From Mesostigma viride (Eukaryota; Streptophyta; Mesostigmatophyceae; Mesostigmatales; Mesostigmataceae): DNA of 62,000 nt. The notes under the pieces were generated by a model. It had not been told where the DNA came from. It worked only from the letters and a program-made list of their open reading frames with translations, and did not search any database. The translations under genes were made by a program, and so were the position numbers. The stretch is taken from positions 5,018,895 to 5,080,894 of the forward strand of contig RPFO01000104.1 of the NCBI GenBank assembly GCA_009746045.1, written 5' to 3'. Below are positions 1 through 22,700 of this stretch, in pieces; position 1 is the stretch's first letter; each line of letters starts with the position of its first letter.

Positions 1-64
1 CCTGGTTCTGGTGCACTCGCCCAACCCTTCCTGGTACTGGCGTGCATGTGCCTGATGTGTCCAG

Positions 65-9295
<9,231 letters not shown>

Positions 9296-12004
9296 TCAAG
9301 GGAATGTTTTCTTAGAGGATCCAGTTGTGGATTTTCGGGTCTCTAGCTGGTTATCCGTTCATAGATGTGACAACGGCGCGCAACCACTCAGCCACCCTGG
9401 GGGCCGGGCCAGCACCAGCTTCGAGGGGATCAGCTGTGGACATACATATTGACGTCTTGGGGAGACGTCCACTATATCTTAAGATGGGGAATTCAGTGCT
9501 CCGTGGTCCCCCAACGGGGACACGTGACTAATTAATTAATTAATTAGTTAATTTATTAATTTATTAATAGACACGTGACTGCGTTAATTAGTTAATTAAT
9601 TAATTAATTATCAATCGATTGATAAATTATTTAGAGGGGATCATAACGTACGTGCTGGATCTGAGGAAGGGGTCGCCCTCGTGAAGCATGAGCTCCGCCT
9701 GTCGACGGTACTCGGAAGACCATTGATTTCTTGGCATGAATGTCTGGGTCGTGCAGTTGTTAGTGTATATAAATCAATTAATATGCGCATAAACTTTATA
9801 AATTAATCTACTTGGCATGAACATGTTAGAAGGTGATGGCCTGCCCTATAGTCTGTTTGGCCCATCGTCCAAACATCAGCCCTTTGACCACGTCTCATTA
9901 ATTCCTGAAGCCAGCTGCACCCGGCCAGATCCAGGAGCTCTGTTCCCTACATGCATGAATATGCACCTAAATGATGTATATCGATGGGAGCTGATCCCTA
10001 GCTAGCTGTTTTGGCGCGCTCAAAGACTGGCGCGCATGGGACTGGCGCGCCGTACGTCATGTAGGACTCCGTGGCCGGTCGCATTCGGCGGCTGCACATG
10101 CATGGCCACGTATGTGCCAGCTTGTTCATGCATGCACGCATGCGTGTGAGGAACCGGGCTGCCTGTATGTTCAAGGAGCAGCTAGAAGATCGAGGACATG
10201 AGGGTCTTTTAGGCCTCTCCGTGATACGGAAAAAGATGCAGGAGAACAAGGCCCTCTGGGCCCAGGTTGTAGAGGACAATGATCCCCCCAGCCCCATGGG
10301 ACTATCGAAGCGCGTCTCCCACCACGGGAAGAACGCCCGGCGTGACCGCTAGCTAGGGCTTGACACTAGCTACCTGCTACATGGCATGCATGTTCCATGG
10401 TTTGTCAGTTTAGGCATTAGATAAATAGAATACAACCGGTAGGATTGCATGTTTGCCGATCCATCCATGCATCGGGGTCAATACTCCGTGACTCCCCAAT
10501 TAATTAATTAATTAATAGACACGTGACTGCGTCACGTGAGCATAAGTCCTCAGTGGGAGGGGAACATGGGATGGAATGGATGGTATAAGCTATCTAGGTC
10601 CTAGTTACAGGGGTGTGGGCACCGCGGCCCGAATCGCTATGAATGCTATACTTGGTCACACGCGGAGCCCCCACAGGCTTGGGGGTGGTCTCCTTCATCA
10701 CTACTTGCCATCTATCCTTGCGCACCATCTGCCTCCATATTACAGACAAACCAGGAGGCTGCCCGGGGGTGAGCCCGTCACGTCTAGTGTAGCACATGTC
10801 CATGCCGAGTCTATCACGAAAAGTCCACGGGTGGGACTCCCCAATGGGAGCACGTGAATAATTAACTAATTGATTAATGCAAGGAACGAAGTGCTTAGAC
10901 ATGTTCCACAGTTGAAGCACATTCCCCAGTATCGGAACTAATAGAACAATCGTGTATTGGCCAGAGATCGACGTCACGTAGCGCCAGACGCCCGCCAAGA
11001 AACATCCTGAAAAGCATTTCGGGATAATGAAAAGAATGAACTCCATGGCTCATGCAGGACGTGCAGAAATGCGTCATTCGCCTTTACAACATCGTCAAAG
11101 AATGTATGGATTTACTTAGCGGTGGCAAAGGACAGGTTCCTGCCGTTTCTCCCGCACCCGCTACCCATCCCAATGGCGTTAAAAGGTCGCAGCGCAGGCT
11201 AGTTATGATAAATGATCCGTGGCCATCGAAATACAACGGAAATGAGCAACATGACCGTTCGCGAGTTTTGCAATTCTGATCCAGAAAGCACGTAGATGAC
11301 GACGACGATAGTAAGCTTCTCTATTCTCGATGCGAGACCATGGTCTGGCCAGCTGTGCCTCAACAAGAGTTCGGTCGCACCTCATGCGCGCGGCGTCGAG
11401 GATGCATATGGAATTCAGCCTCGATTATAATCTGCCTATTATGCGTGTATTATGTTCAAATATTCAAGTCCCTCATGGTTTCCCCTTTCGATGGAATTCT
11501 CGCTAGTCACTGCTTGTTTGGCTACAGTATACATGCATGTTACCTAAATACCTTGAACAAACTTAAATCAAGTCCCAATCGCCGGAAGTTACTGTACAAT
11601 TTCTGTGGTCCCAACTCATGAAGGGCGCTGAATTACAGCGAGTGAGGGTGCAGTGGATACGTAGTGCAGGCAATCAGTTTATTCCCACGCCGGTCATAGC
11701 GATCATCGCGTTTAGGCGTTCCAGTGTAAACAGGTACAGCCAGTTGTACAAAGGTGTAATACCGCGTGTACATGGGACGCGTGGAATATGTAAGCTAACT
11801 GATTTGAGGTGTAAACTGAGGGGACGTCGACTGATGTGCACGTGTCGCACCGTCCGGCGTTTTACGGTGACAGCCTGCATCGGATTGTCCCAATCCAATG
11901 CCCGGGTTTGCTGCTCGCGGTCCGGGCTTCGCTGGGTGCCATTTATCGTTTACGCAGCCGACGCATAACGTCGAATACGTTTCCTACGTGGGCATCTTGT
12001 CGAA
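9296..12004. other. Intergenic spacer with TTAA-repeat dispersed elements
   Basis: No gene could be supported between the two cellular genes. At 9497-9630, 10480-10560 and 10830-10880 there are copies of a short motif resembling CTCCGTGACTCCCCAA(CGGGAGCACGTGA) joined to (TTAA)n runs. ACACGTGACTGCGT occurs at about 9568 and 10520. An open frame at 10071-10352 (+) has no recognisable family. The promoter of the downstream gene presumably lies near the right end, but no core element could be identified with confidence. Confidence 0.6.
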
Positions 12005-15000
12005 ATGCGTGTTATTGTATTCTCCGGAGGCGCCCTGCTAGTCATCGGCATATTGCGAAAAACATGTGGACGCGTGCCAGTGCTCGGGTCGGTCGTAACT
12101 GCTCTGGAGGGTGGCTTGAACGTAATATCGGGCACGAAGGGCAAGGCTAAAACATCCTGGCATTTGAATGGCAATTATGGGCCAGTGCGGGAAGAGGTGA
12201 CGGACAAAGACCTCGTTGTTGAGGGGACGCTTCCATCTGACTTGAATGGGTATGACGTGTAAATGTTGCTTATTTTCTAGTCTGGCTGTCATGCTTATCA
12301 TTTGCCCCTTCGTGTTGTCGCGATAAGACGTAATCACCGGGAACGATCGATGCACTGGGTGCCTCGTGCCTTCGTCGTGCAGGGAGTACGTAAGGAATGG
12401 GCCAAATCCCCAGTTCGAGCCCAAGGCCGGGCACCACTGGTAAGCCACGCCGTCCTTTCAACGAAATGATTATTAGTCGATAATGTGTATATGCGCAACC
12501 AGCTTGCTCTGTTAGTAGTAGGGGAGTGCTAGCTATAGACTACACAGAAGAGCAGCCCTTACCGAGTTCTGGGCGGTCTCGTCCTTTGGGCATCGATGTC
12601 ATGCTCAGTGTGCCATGTTTTTAGCTTACTAGGTCTGTTTTACCAAATTCCTGCAGGCCTCTATCGTGGGGGGAGCTTGCAGGTAGCGTCACAGTGCCTA
12701 GCCCATGTATTCAGCATATGTCTCCCACTCCGTGCCTTGAGCATTGGGCCTGTATCATCACGTCCTCTTCGGTCTCAGCTCACAGATGGTGGTTGCGAAC
12801 ATGTCAGAGGGTTGCTGTTTCTGCTGCCATCCCTTAGTCCTCTTATAGTCCTTTTTTTATCTGCTTACAGGTAACGCGTACTTTCCTGCGGGGTTGTGGT
12901 TGTCCAGCTCGAGCGCCAGTCTGCCTAGTCGACCGCTGACTTGGATGAAGGGCGCGCAATAACAGCATTGTGTCTGGTCCCCCCCTCCAGCATTCGTGCT
13001 CATCCAAGCACTGGCCTCAACTTATTCCCTGGGAAGCGTTAGTAAATTGTACTAATAATACTAACGTATGTGTTCAGTACCTGGCGTGACTGACTTCAAT
13101 CTGGGTTTGTCATGGTCTGTACAGTCCGACTATGCTGATTTGATCCGTGGCCAACATGCCCCAGGCACGCATCCGCTTCTATGCACGTTGTTGACATCCT
13201 CTCTGATGCGGTCTTATCCCCTCATTTGAATCAGGACTGGCACTGAATCACTTTTCCGTATTCTTTGCTATCATCGCTGTTGTGGGCACGCAGGTTTGAT
13301 GGCGATGGGTATCCTTAGCAACGAGCAAGTCTTCTCCCCGCCCCCCCCCCCCCCTGCATCGTCCTCCGTTTTTTTCCTCTCTCTCTGCCTCTTGGTTGAG
13401 GTTGTTGCAGAGTCAGACCATGACTGGGCTAGCAGTCAGTTGTTACTCGACATTTCTCTGGAATTGTATAGACCAGAATCGCTTAGGGGGGGCCGTAGTG
13501 TTGGCCGAGCTGGAGGTTCCAGCTCGCTTCCCTGCTCGTTGTTGGTGTGGTAATGGAAGACTCTATAAGGCAGGGAAAACACGAGTGGCGCACGAGGGAA
13601 AACAAAATGAACATTTAGGTGATGTGCGGGGTTTGAAGTTACAGGCCCCTTTCTTGGTGTGGTTCACCGGAAGCGGTACGCACCAGTCGCACCTGAAGTA
13701 GAATAGCAAACTTGAAAGTTCAGAGAGTGAAGATAGTTCAGTGATTTAAGTCATTGTGCTTGGGGGCTGGTGGGGGGGATACAGTTTTTCATCCAGTTGT
13801 GGGGAGGGATAGGTATGGCACACGTGTCTCCACATTTTTTCTTTTGTTTCTGTTCTCTGTCTGCCGGTTGTGGCCATGGCGGGGTCGTAAGAATCAAGCA
13901 AGTGATCGTCTGCATAGATAGAAAAACCATGCACATGGCTCCGTTCCTGGTTAGTCCACATAGCTGTCGCGGTAACAAAGCGTACTTGCACAAGTGTGTT
14001 TTGTGAACTGTGCGGTAACAGAACGTGTTGCAAAATAGCTGCGAAATAACGCGGCTATTTCATTCACATGTGACTTGTGCAGTCGGTGGACATGGCTGCG
14101 GCGATGGCAATATCTGCAGTGTTCTCTCTTCCTTCATGCCAGTTTTCTGGATTCTTCTCTACTATCGGTATGCACTGATGGATTCTGTGACCGATAAGTA
14201 CCTTGACCAAAGGTTCCCCCTCTGTCAACATGTGGGTGAGTCGGTCATCCACGCACACTTGACCTTCCTTTACCGGATGGCTGGTGTGGCGTCTGCCTGG
14301 GGTAGTGGGATCCCTGACCGGCAAATGGGCTGTTGGCTGGCTAGCACTGCACCGTGGGGGTCATTCCCTTAGCTTTGTTATCACCACGGTGGGCTCGGAT
14401 TGTGGGTGTCGTGGGTGGATGGGTGGATGGGTGGATGGGTGGATGGGTGGATGGGTGGATGGGTGGATGGGTGGATGGGTGGATGGGTGGATGGGTGGAT
14501 GGGTGGATGGGTGGATGGATGGATGGGTGGATGGGTGGATGGGTGAATGGGTGGATGGGTGGATGGGTGGATGGGTGGATGGGTGGATGGGTGGATGGGT
14601 GGATGGGTGGATGGGTGGATGGGTGGATGGGTGGATGGGTGGATGGGTGGATGGGTGGATGGGTGGATGGGTGGATGGGTGGATGGGTGGATGGGTGGAT
14701 GGGTGGATGGGTGGATGGGTGGATGGGTGGATGGGTGGATGGGTGGATGGGTGGATGGGTGGATGGGTGGATGGGTGGATGGGTGGATGGGTGGATGGGT
14801 GGATGGGTGGATGGGTGGATGGGTGGATGGGTGGATGGGTGGATGGGTGGATGGGTGGATGGGTGGATGGGTGGATGGGTGGATGGGTGGATGGGTGGAT
14901 GGGTGGATGGGTGGATGGGTGGATGGGTGGATGGGTGGGTGGGTGGGTGGGTGGGTGGATGGGTGGATGGGTGGATGGGTGGATGGGTGGATGGGTGGAT

Positions 15001-16708
15001 GGGTGGATGGGTGGATGGGTGGATGGGTGGATGGGTGGATGGGTGGATGGGTGGATGGGTGGATGGGTGGATGGGTGGATGGGTGGATGGGTGGATGGGT
15101 GGATGGGTGGATGGGTGGATGGGTGGCTGGGTGGGTGGATGGGTGGATGGGTGGATGGGTGGATGGGTGGATGGGTGGATGGGTGGATGGGTGGATGGGT
15201 GGATGGGTGGATGGGTGGATGGGTGGATGGGTGGATGGGTGGATGGGTGGATGGGTGGCTGGGTGGGTGGATGGGTGGATGGGTGGATGGGTGCATGGGT
15301 GGATGGGTGGATGGGAAATGCCCACACGCCAGCATGCTGCATGGCGTGCGGATCAAGGACGGGACGGTCACCTACGTCAACCGCTACGTCAGGACGAAGC
15401 GCTTTGCCACCGTGAGTCGCGAGCGGGAATGAAAGCATGTAGACTGCGCCACATGCGAGTGGGGAATGGGGCTACCAAGTCGACGTGTTGCCATTTGCAC
15501 CACAAATGCGAGGGGAAGAAAGTTTTCAAGTAAAGCCATGAGAGCACATAATGGGAAGCAGCTAACGGTTTGGCCGGGAAGTTTCCAAAGGAGGTTCTGA
15601 CCAGATCTTCTGTGCTTTGATGTCACACTATTACAGCGATCGTGGTTACCAAACCTATTGTGTTTAGTCTATTCGTTGGCAATAGTACTGGATGGGTTGC
15701 GGCCCTACGGCGGGACACTTGGCTTGCTGATGACACCTCCCGTTGCAGCATTTTTGGTAGATGTTTCCTGACGACGCTGTCTGAACTGTAGCCCACTTCG
15801 TTGTCTGGTCATGAGGCCCACCCACCAAGGTGTGGAAAATTTGCGTGCAGTCTGTCTAGGCACACAAACACAGCGTGGTCAGACACGCGCAGAGACACCC
15901 TGGTTGCTGGCAGCCATGCATGCACCGGCCATCCACGCGCACAACTATCCTTGTGTGCAAACATCTCTGCGTGGGCGGGCGTCATGACTAGCTTTTAATA
16001 AACAATCCACGAATGCGCATGTAAGTGCATAGAGGTAATGAAATTTTGATCAGACCCATGCGCATGCGGACAGGCACCTGGTAGCATGTGCATGCCCCAC
16101 TTGCATCACATCGAAGCTGCTGGGGATTCTAAAACAGCTTCAATAAGTAGCAATCTATTCATCCTTCAATATGAAGCAGCTTCTCGTCTTTTCCGCAGCA
16201 CTTACAGGGGGACCTACACAATTTTGTTTTGCAGCCCCATCCACCAGGGAGTGCAACAGGGCTTTGCTTTGGAGGGCTTCCCTTTTCAAAAGGGGGGGGG
16301 GTCTTTACCTCTCATCAGCAAGTGACGCAGTCACGAGATTTTAATTCTAATTTTAGCAGCCCGTAGATAATCTTGTCTGATGCCTCCCTGCGACAATCCC
16401 ATGTGGTGCGTGGCCTGTACGTTGGGACTCAATGCTTGCGATCTGACCTTTTATTCCCCCTACAGGAGGAGGAGGCTGGGGAGCCCGTGTACACTCCGGT
16501 AAGTAGCCAGGCGCGGGTGGGCCCTGGTTCTCCATTGTCATACTACTACTACTTTCGTAATAGTGTGTATCTTCTGATAGGACTTGAAGTATGCAGGCAG
16601 GCGCATTGATACCACCTACCAGAGGCGGCGGCGGGCGGACCCGTGCACACTCCGATACGCGCGCGTGGACGATGAAGCAATAATGATGGTAGTAGTAAAG
16701 TTACAGTA

Positions 16709-16755
<47 letters not shown>

Positions 16756-19700
16756 CAATAGCCGAGAGAGCGTTGCAGGGTTCTGATGCGTTGTGCATAC
16801 ACTCAGCATGTGCAGGCATATTCCTTTTTTTTCGCTCTATGGTGCCATCATCTTTCTAGTTCGGTCTTGGCTCTGCCACGCTAGGCATGCATGTCTTTAC
16901 CACCACTACTACTATTACTGTTGTCTGTAGAGCGTGGGCTTCCGACCATCCTGTTTAGACCGTGGCAGCTGACTGAGACCGTGGAGCTGAGCAGGTTGGG
17001 ACCCCACCAGGGTGGTGCCCTTCATGCCCTCAGCCTGGTTTTACGAATGCGGGATGAGATGGCAAAGGCGTGGATTCGTTACGTGTCTGGCGCTGCCTGC
17101 GTGTATCATTCATTCCGAGTTTAGCCAGCTACACGAAAGGGCGTTTTGGCTTTGTTGTGGTGCTTCAGTTCTTGCTAAAGCATCCAATTCCATTCCCCCG
17201 AGACACCACAGCTGCCCTTCATTCTTCATTAAGGATTCGTGCTCGGTGACCCATATAATTTGTTTTGTTCATTAGGCATTTGGCTTTCAATTAGGCATTT
17301 GGCTTTGGTTAGGCATTCAGCTGGTTAATTAGACATTTGCTTTTTTACTAGGCATTTTAGGCATTTATTTTTTTAGTAAACATACATTTATTGTGTCACT
17401 TTGGCATTTTGGTTTGTTAACTCGGTATTTGGTTCTTAAATTCAGTATTCGGTTTGTCAATTACGCATTCCCCCCCCCCCCCAAAGGGTATTCAATACCT
17501 TGAGTTCCCTCCTCCCCTGCCATCGCCCAATTGACAAACCCCTGTTCCTCGTCCCTGGCAACTCCTTCATGGGCAACTCCTTGTGCAAAAATTTGGGCCA
17601 TTATTTGGGCAACTACTTGAGCAATCAATTGGGCACCTATTTGGGCAATTAATTGGGCTACTATTCCGGCGGTCGGCGCACGCGCGTGTGCCAGATGGGC
17701 GACTTTGCCGGCTTCTCCGCCATCCTGCGCATGCTGCTCACCAATGCAAAGAGGAAGCTGGGGGTCATCCAGGGCAGCGAAGGAACGGGTGAGGGAATAA
17801 CTAGTGGCACTGTGTTGTTGCTGGCAGTGACCAAGAACTGGCACAGTGACCAAGGCTTATCAGCGCAACATCCACAAGTGCTGGCCCCGTGCACTAACTG
17901 GCACAGCGAGCGAGGCCGACCAGCTCAACATCCACAAGTGCTGGCCCTGTGCAGTAACTGGCACAGCGACCAAGGCCGACCAGCGCAACATCCACAAGTG
18001 CTGGCCCTGTGCAGTAACTGGCACAGCGACCAAGGCCGACCAGCGCAATGTACACTTAAGTGCTGGCACGTGCGCACGAATCCAGTAAGGTTCCAAAATT
18101 TTCACTTATGCTGGCAAAACCAAGACTTTCTGGGACACCCGAGCGCGCTGGTGCCTGGGCGCGTGGCTTACTTTCAGTCGCGTTAAAGACTGTCAGGGCG
18201 CGAGCGGTAGGATTGCGGGTTGTTAGAGGCGGGGCTTGTATATAGTAAGCCTTTGGTAGAGTTATAGTAGGCCTTCAGTGCATGAGGCTTGCTTTGTAGG
18301 CCCATGGTGCACAAGGTTTGTATACTAGGACTGAAGTGCATGAGGCTTGTATAGTAGGCCATAGTTCGCTCTGAGAAGCTCCATGGATGAATGTGTGGTA
18401 TTCTGGGCACGCCACCCTGGCTGAGTTACCTTCATTTTTTGTCGTCACTCTTGGCACTCTTGCACTCTTGGCACTCGTGGCACTCTTGCACTCTTGGCAC
18501 TCTTGTCGCTCTTGGCACTTTTGGCACTCTTGGCACTTTTGGCACTCTTGGCACTCAGGTCACTCTGGTCACTCTGGTCACTCTTGTCGCTCTTCCTTCC
18601 ATTTGCGGTGGCGTAGGGTGTGCTGCCGAGTACTTGTGATTGTCAAGTAAGAATGATCTGCCGGAATAGTTGTCCTGGCATGATCATGCTCTTGCCCCTT
18701 TTCGTGGCGCAGCCGCTTTGCTTTGTCTTTCCCAAGTACTGCGTTGGATACAGTAATTGTGCTTGTGATTGCATCCCTGTAGGGAATACAGTACTCATGC
18801 TTGCTTCCCCGTGCTGCAGCTGGGATTGTCTTTATCCTGTTGACGGTTGCTGTCACCTGGCTTTCTGCCGGCACACGCACAGCATGGTTCTCTCCTGATG
18901 TGGATGGAGGCTGTCCACAGCCACATGCCATACTGGGGCATGTACCCTGCGTCTTGTACTGCAGGGCATGGTCCTAGTACATCTCGTACGATTCGTAGTT
19001 ATGCAGACCAGAGAGAGCACCTTTCACACAAAGGATTTTTGGCCTAGCTATAAGGTAGAAATCTGCCTGACTGGCTCGCCTTACTACATCCCCGTTGTCA
19101 CTGCCGCACTTGAACGATTTGGGCCATTGCTCCGACTGCATGCTGATTGCGCGCCACAGCCAACACAGCGCTCATCTTCCACGGAAAAACGCTGCTGGCG
19201 CTGAATGAGGGCGACCTCCCCTGTAAGTGGCAAGGGATGCATGCCTGTTTTGTCTACTTACCCCCCCTGAAGCTTTTAGTTAAAACTAGTTTTGGCATGA
19301 AAGGGGAGCGTAAAGGTGGGTGGGATACAACATAAAATATTAGGGCAACAAGAAGTGCAACATGACTTGTCATTGCTTCTTCCTGCTTGCTTTTTTTGAA
19401 TTCTACCATTATTGGCAACCATTGTCTATCATAGCAGTAAGCGTTGGATTTTTCACACCTTTCTACGCCATAGGCGGCAGGCTTTGCATTTCTAGTTTTT
19501 GTCGCATATCACGAACGGCATTCTTTGCCTTGCTAATTTTTTTTATCGTTGCGGCATGCCTGATTGCCTTGGCAGCTTGCTGAAACATATCTCTAACAAC
19601 CTGCATTGACTTGGTTGCTTTCTGGGGCTTGGCCTGCCACTGTGTGAGTTTATTTTCTTGCAAACTGCATGCCGGGCTGATGCCCCCTTACGCTGTCTTA

Positions 19701-22700
19701 GTCCACTTACTCCCTGGTTAGTCCCCTGACTGCCCACTGCAGAATGCAATACAATTGTTGCAAGCGCTGAGCTGAGTGCTGGGACGCTGTCCTTCATTTG
19801 TGCAGTTTGATGGATAGCGTTTTTTCCCCTTTGCCGTCTATTTCGTTTAAGATTGAAGCGTTTGTTTTTTCATCCCTGCATCGCTGAAGAAAGGGCTAAA
19901 GGGCAGCCGAATTGTGCCATTACACCCTTAAGGGCATTGGGGGGGGGCTGGACTGTGACATGTTTTCCAGGTGACGGTGGCATGGTTGTACACTTTGCCT
20001 TGATGCCTTTGTGGGAATGCCCATGACTTGCATGCCTTGCCGTGGGCGTACCATGTTGCGCGCTGCGGCTGTGACGCAATGTCGTATGGCAAAGGAGATA
20101 TGCGTTTTCCATTTCTGAGCTCTTGCCCTTTATCTAACCGTTCTATCGCAAGACGTCTTCAACCCCCCCTGGGTTGCATTTTGCGAGGGGTCGCATGCCG
20201 TCACATGCAAGTTTTGTCCCACCCCCAGTGCCCAGACGAGGTGTGTCAAAGGATGGATGGGGAGATAAAGGCTTCTCCCTCCTGTCGGAATCGTGACTTC
20301 TCATCATCGCTTCTTCCTGTGCCCGCGCCTCACCCTGCCCAGACGCGTTGCGGGTGCTGATGGACGGGGAGCTGGAGACGCTGGGCCTGCAGAGTTACGG
20401 CGGCAAGCTCAAGCACAACGTGACCGCGCACCCCAAGGTGGACGCGGAGACAGGTGGGCGTCATCTGACATGATGATGCGATCTATTTCTCACTGTTATT
20501 TCTCATCTATAGCTCATTGTTACTGCTACCCCAGTGCGGACGCAGAGACAGGTGGGCACGACCCACATGATATGCTTTGATTTGGTTGTTCCCGCGATCT
20601 GTTACTAGTTTGTCGCTACTAGGGTGCAGTTGTGAATGCGAGGATACCCTCAGGTGGGCGAAGAGACAGGTGGGTCCTTTTGACAGTATTGAAGATAGTT
20701 TTATACTACGATTTGTAGCGAAGAAATCTTTCATATGAGCTCCCATTGATTACTAGTATGTTGTTTTTGCAGTCAAGGTATCCCAAGGTGGACGGGGATA
20801 CACTTGTCATTGCCGAGGTGCCCACGTATAAGCTTCTGTGCCAATCATCACTGGTCACTGGTCTATTCAGTCATCATGATAGGACCGATCACTGGTCTAT
20901 TCAGTCATCATGATAGGACCGATCACTGGTCTATTCAGTCATCATGATAGGACCGATCACTGGTCTATTCAGTCATCATGATAGGACCGATCACTGGTCT
21001 ATTCAGTCATCATGATAGGACCGATCACTGGTCTATTCAGTCATCATGATAGGACCGATCACTGGTCTATTCAGTCATCATGATAGGACCGATCACTGGT
21101 CTATTCAGTCATCATGATAGGACCGATCACTGGTCTATTCAGTCATCATGATAGGACCGATCACTGGTCTATTCAGTCATCATGATAGGACCGATCACTG
21201 GTCTATTCAGTCATCATGATAGGACCGATCACTGGTCTATTCAGTCATCATGATAGGACCGATCACTGGTCTATTCAGTCATCATGATAGGACCGATCAC
21301 TGGTCTATTCAGTCATCATGATAGGACCGATCACTGGTCTATTCAGTCATCATGATAGGACCGAATGTTGCGACTACAGTAGCACCCCCAAGATGAAGGT
21401 GTTCTGATCATCACTTTTTTATTGTGAACTTATCATCACTATCGAATGAGTTCTTATCATCACTATTTAGCGTGTTGTTATGATTGTAACTATCAAGTAG
21501 ATAACCACTGCGGCTTGACATCTCAAGAATCACTGCTTTATTTTTGCGAACCTGCACCCCTTGCTTGTCTGCATATCCACTTTGGGGTGCCAGCCGTGTA
21601 CATGCTGGGATCTTCCTTGTCTTCCATTACTAACCTTTGTTATCTACATGAGATATCTGTGGCCCTGCTTCGGTCTGCCATGGCGCTCTGGTTCTCTTAT
21701 ATCTGGTTCTATTATATCTGGTTCTATTATATCTGGTTCTATTATATCTGGTTCTATTATATCTGGTTCTATTATATCTGGTTCTATTATATCTGGTTCT
21801 ATTATATCTGGTTCTATTATATCTGGTTCTATTATATTGCATGCCGACAACCCCACCACAACGTGTTTGATGGCCTGTAGATGGAAGGTGAATAGGAACC
21901 CCTGTAGCCCTACACCCTAAACTGTTCACCTTAAACCATGAGCCTAGAACCCTGACCCATTTCCGATCCCCCCTCTCACACACATGCACTCTCAAGTCGC
22001 AGGCTAGTAGCTCCATCCCCTCCCTAATATTCTTTCTCTCTCACTCTGCCACTTGTCTTCGCCTGCCATTCCCCCCTCGCCTCTCCCCCCCCACACACAC
22101 CTTTTCTTCTCCCCACCCCACCCCACATGGCGAGCAGGCGAGCTCTTCTTCTTTGGCTACAACATGGCGATGAAGCCGCCGTACATCAAGTACGGCGTGG
22201 CGAGTAAGGACGCGCAGCTCCAGTTCTCCGGCGTGCCCATCACGATCCCCAAGCCCATCATGATGCACGACTTTGCCATCACAAAGCGGTTTGCCATCTT
22301 CCTGGACATGCCCCTCGTGTTCGACGGCAAGGTGTGTGGGGGGAACGGACGCATGCGTTGGCGGTGCATGGGTGACCTAGGCATGGTTCCAGCTAAGCAC
22401 TCCTCCTCCTCCGTAGGATAAGGGAAGCAAACCCCTTACAGAGTGGGAAGACCCGTCGCCCCCACAACGGTTTCGGATGTTGTTTCACAACCGCCTTCCG
22501 TGTTTTTTTCTGAGACTAATCGGGGCACACGGCATCGCGTACAGGAATTAGGAGTGCTGAAGGCGTGGGTCAATAAGGGGCTGATTGCTCCTTGCACAGC
22601 TGCGACCCAAGGCGTGGGCATCATGCCCACTGTGCTCCCTTGGCAGGTTGAGGCTTTTTTATACTCTCCAAGACTCGAGTTTTGAAACTGGAATAGGGAT

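Noticed and set aside
10071-10352. 93-codon ORF in the spacer between the two genes
   Set aside because: No recognisable domain, no joined exons and no homologous copy in the window. Chance or a degraded transposon cannot be separated.
14284-15533. Trp-Met-Gly and His-Pro-Ser-Thr repeat proteins on both strands
   Set aside because: Artefacts of the 8-bp repeat. Long frames exist in several registers and the tract is flanked by well-supported exon junctions.
16930-17124. Possible extra CCD1 exon reading [19 protein letters not shown]
   Set aside because: Joining the exon ending at 16498 directly to 17695 matches CCD1 spacing residue for residue. This segment would add unmatched residues and lacks a convincing donor.
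17653-18186. 177-codon ORF as a single gene
   Set aside because: Only 17695-17788 is coding, as a CCD1 exon. The rest reads into intron and a 60-bp tandem repeat.
20849-21363. CRISPR-like array of 34-bp units
   Set aside because: Units are contiguous with no unique spacers, and the context is a eukaryotic intron. It is a minisatellite.
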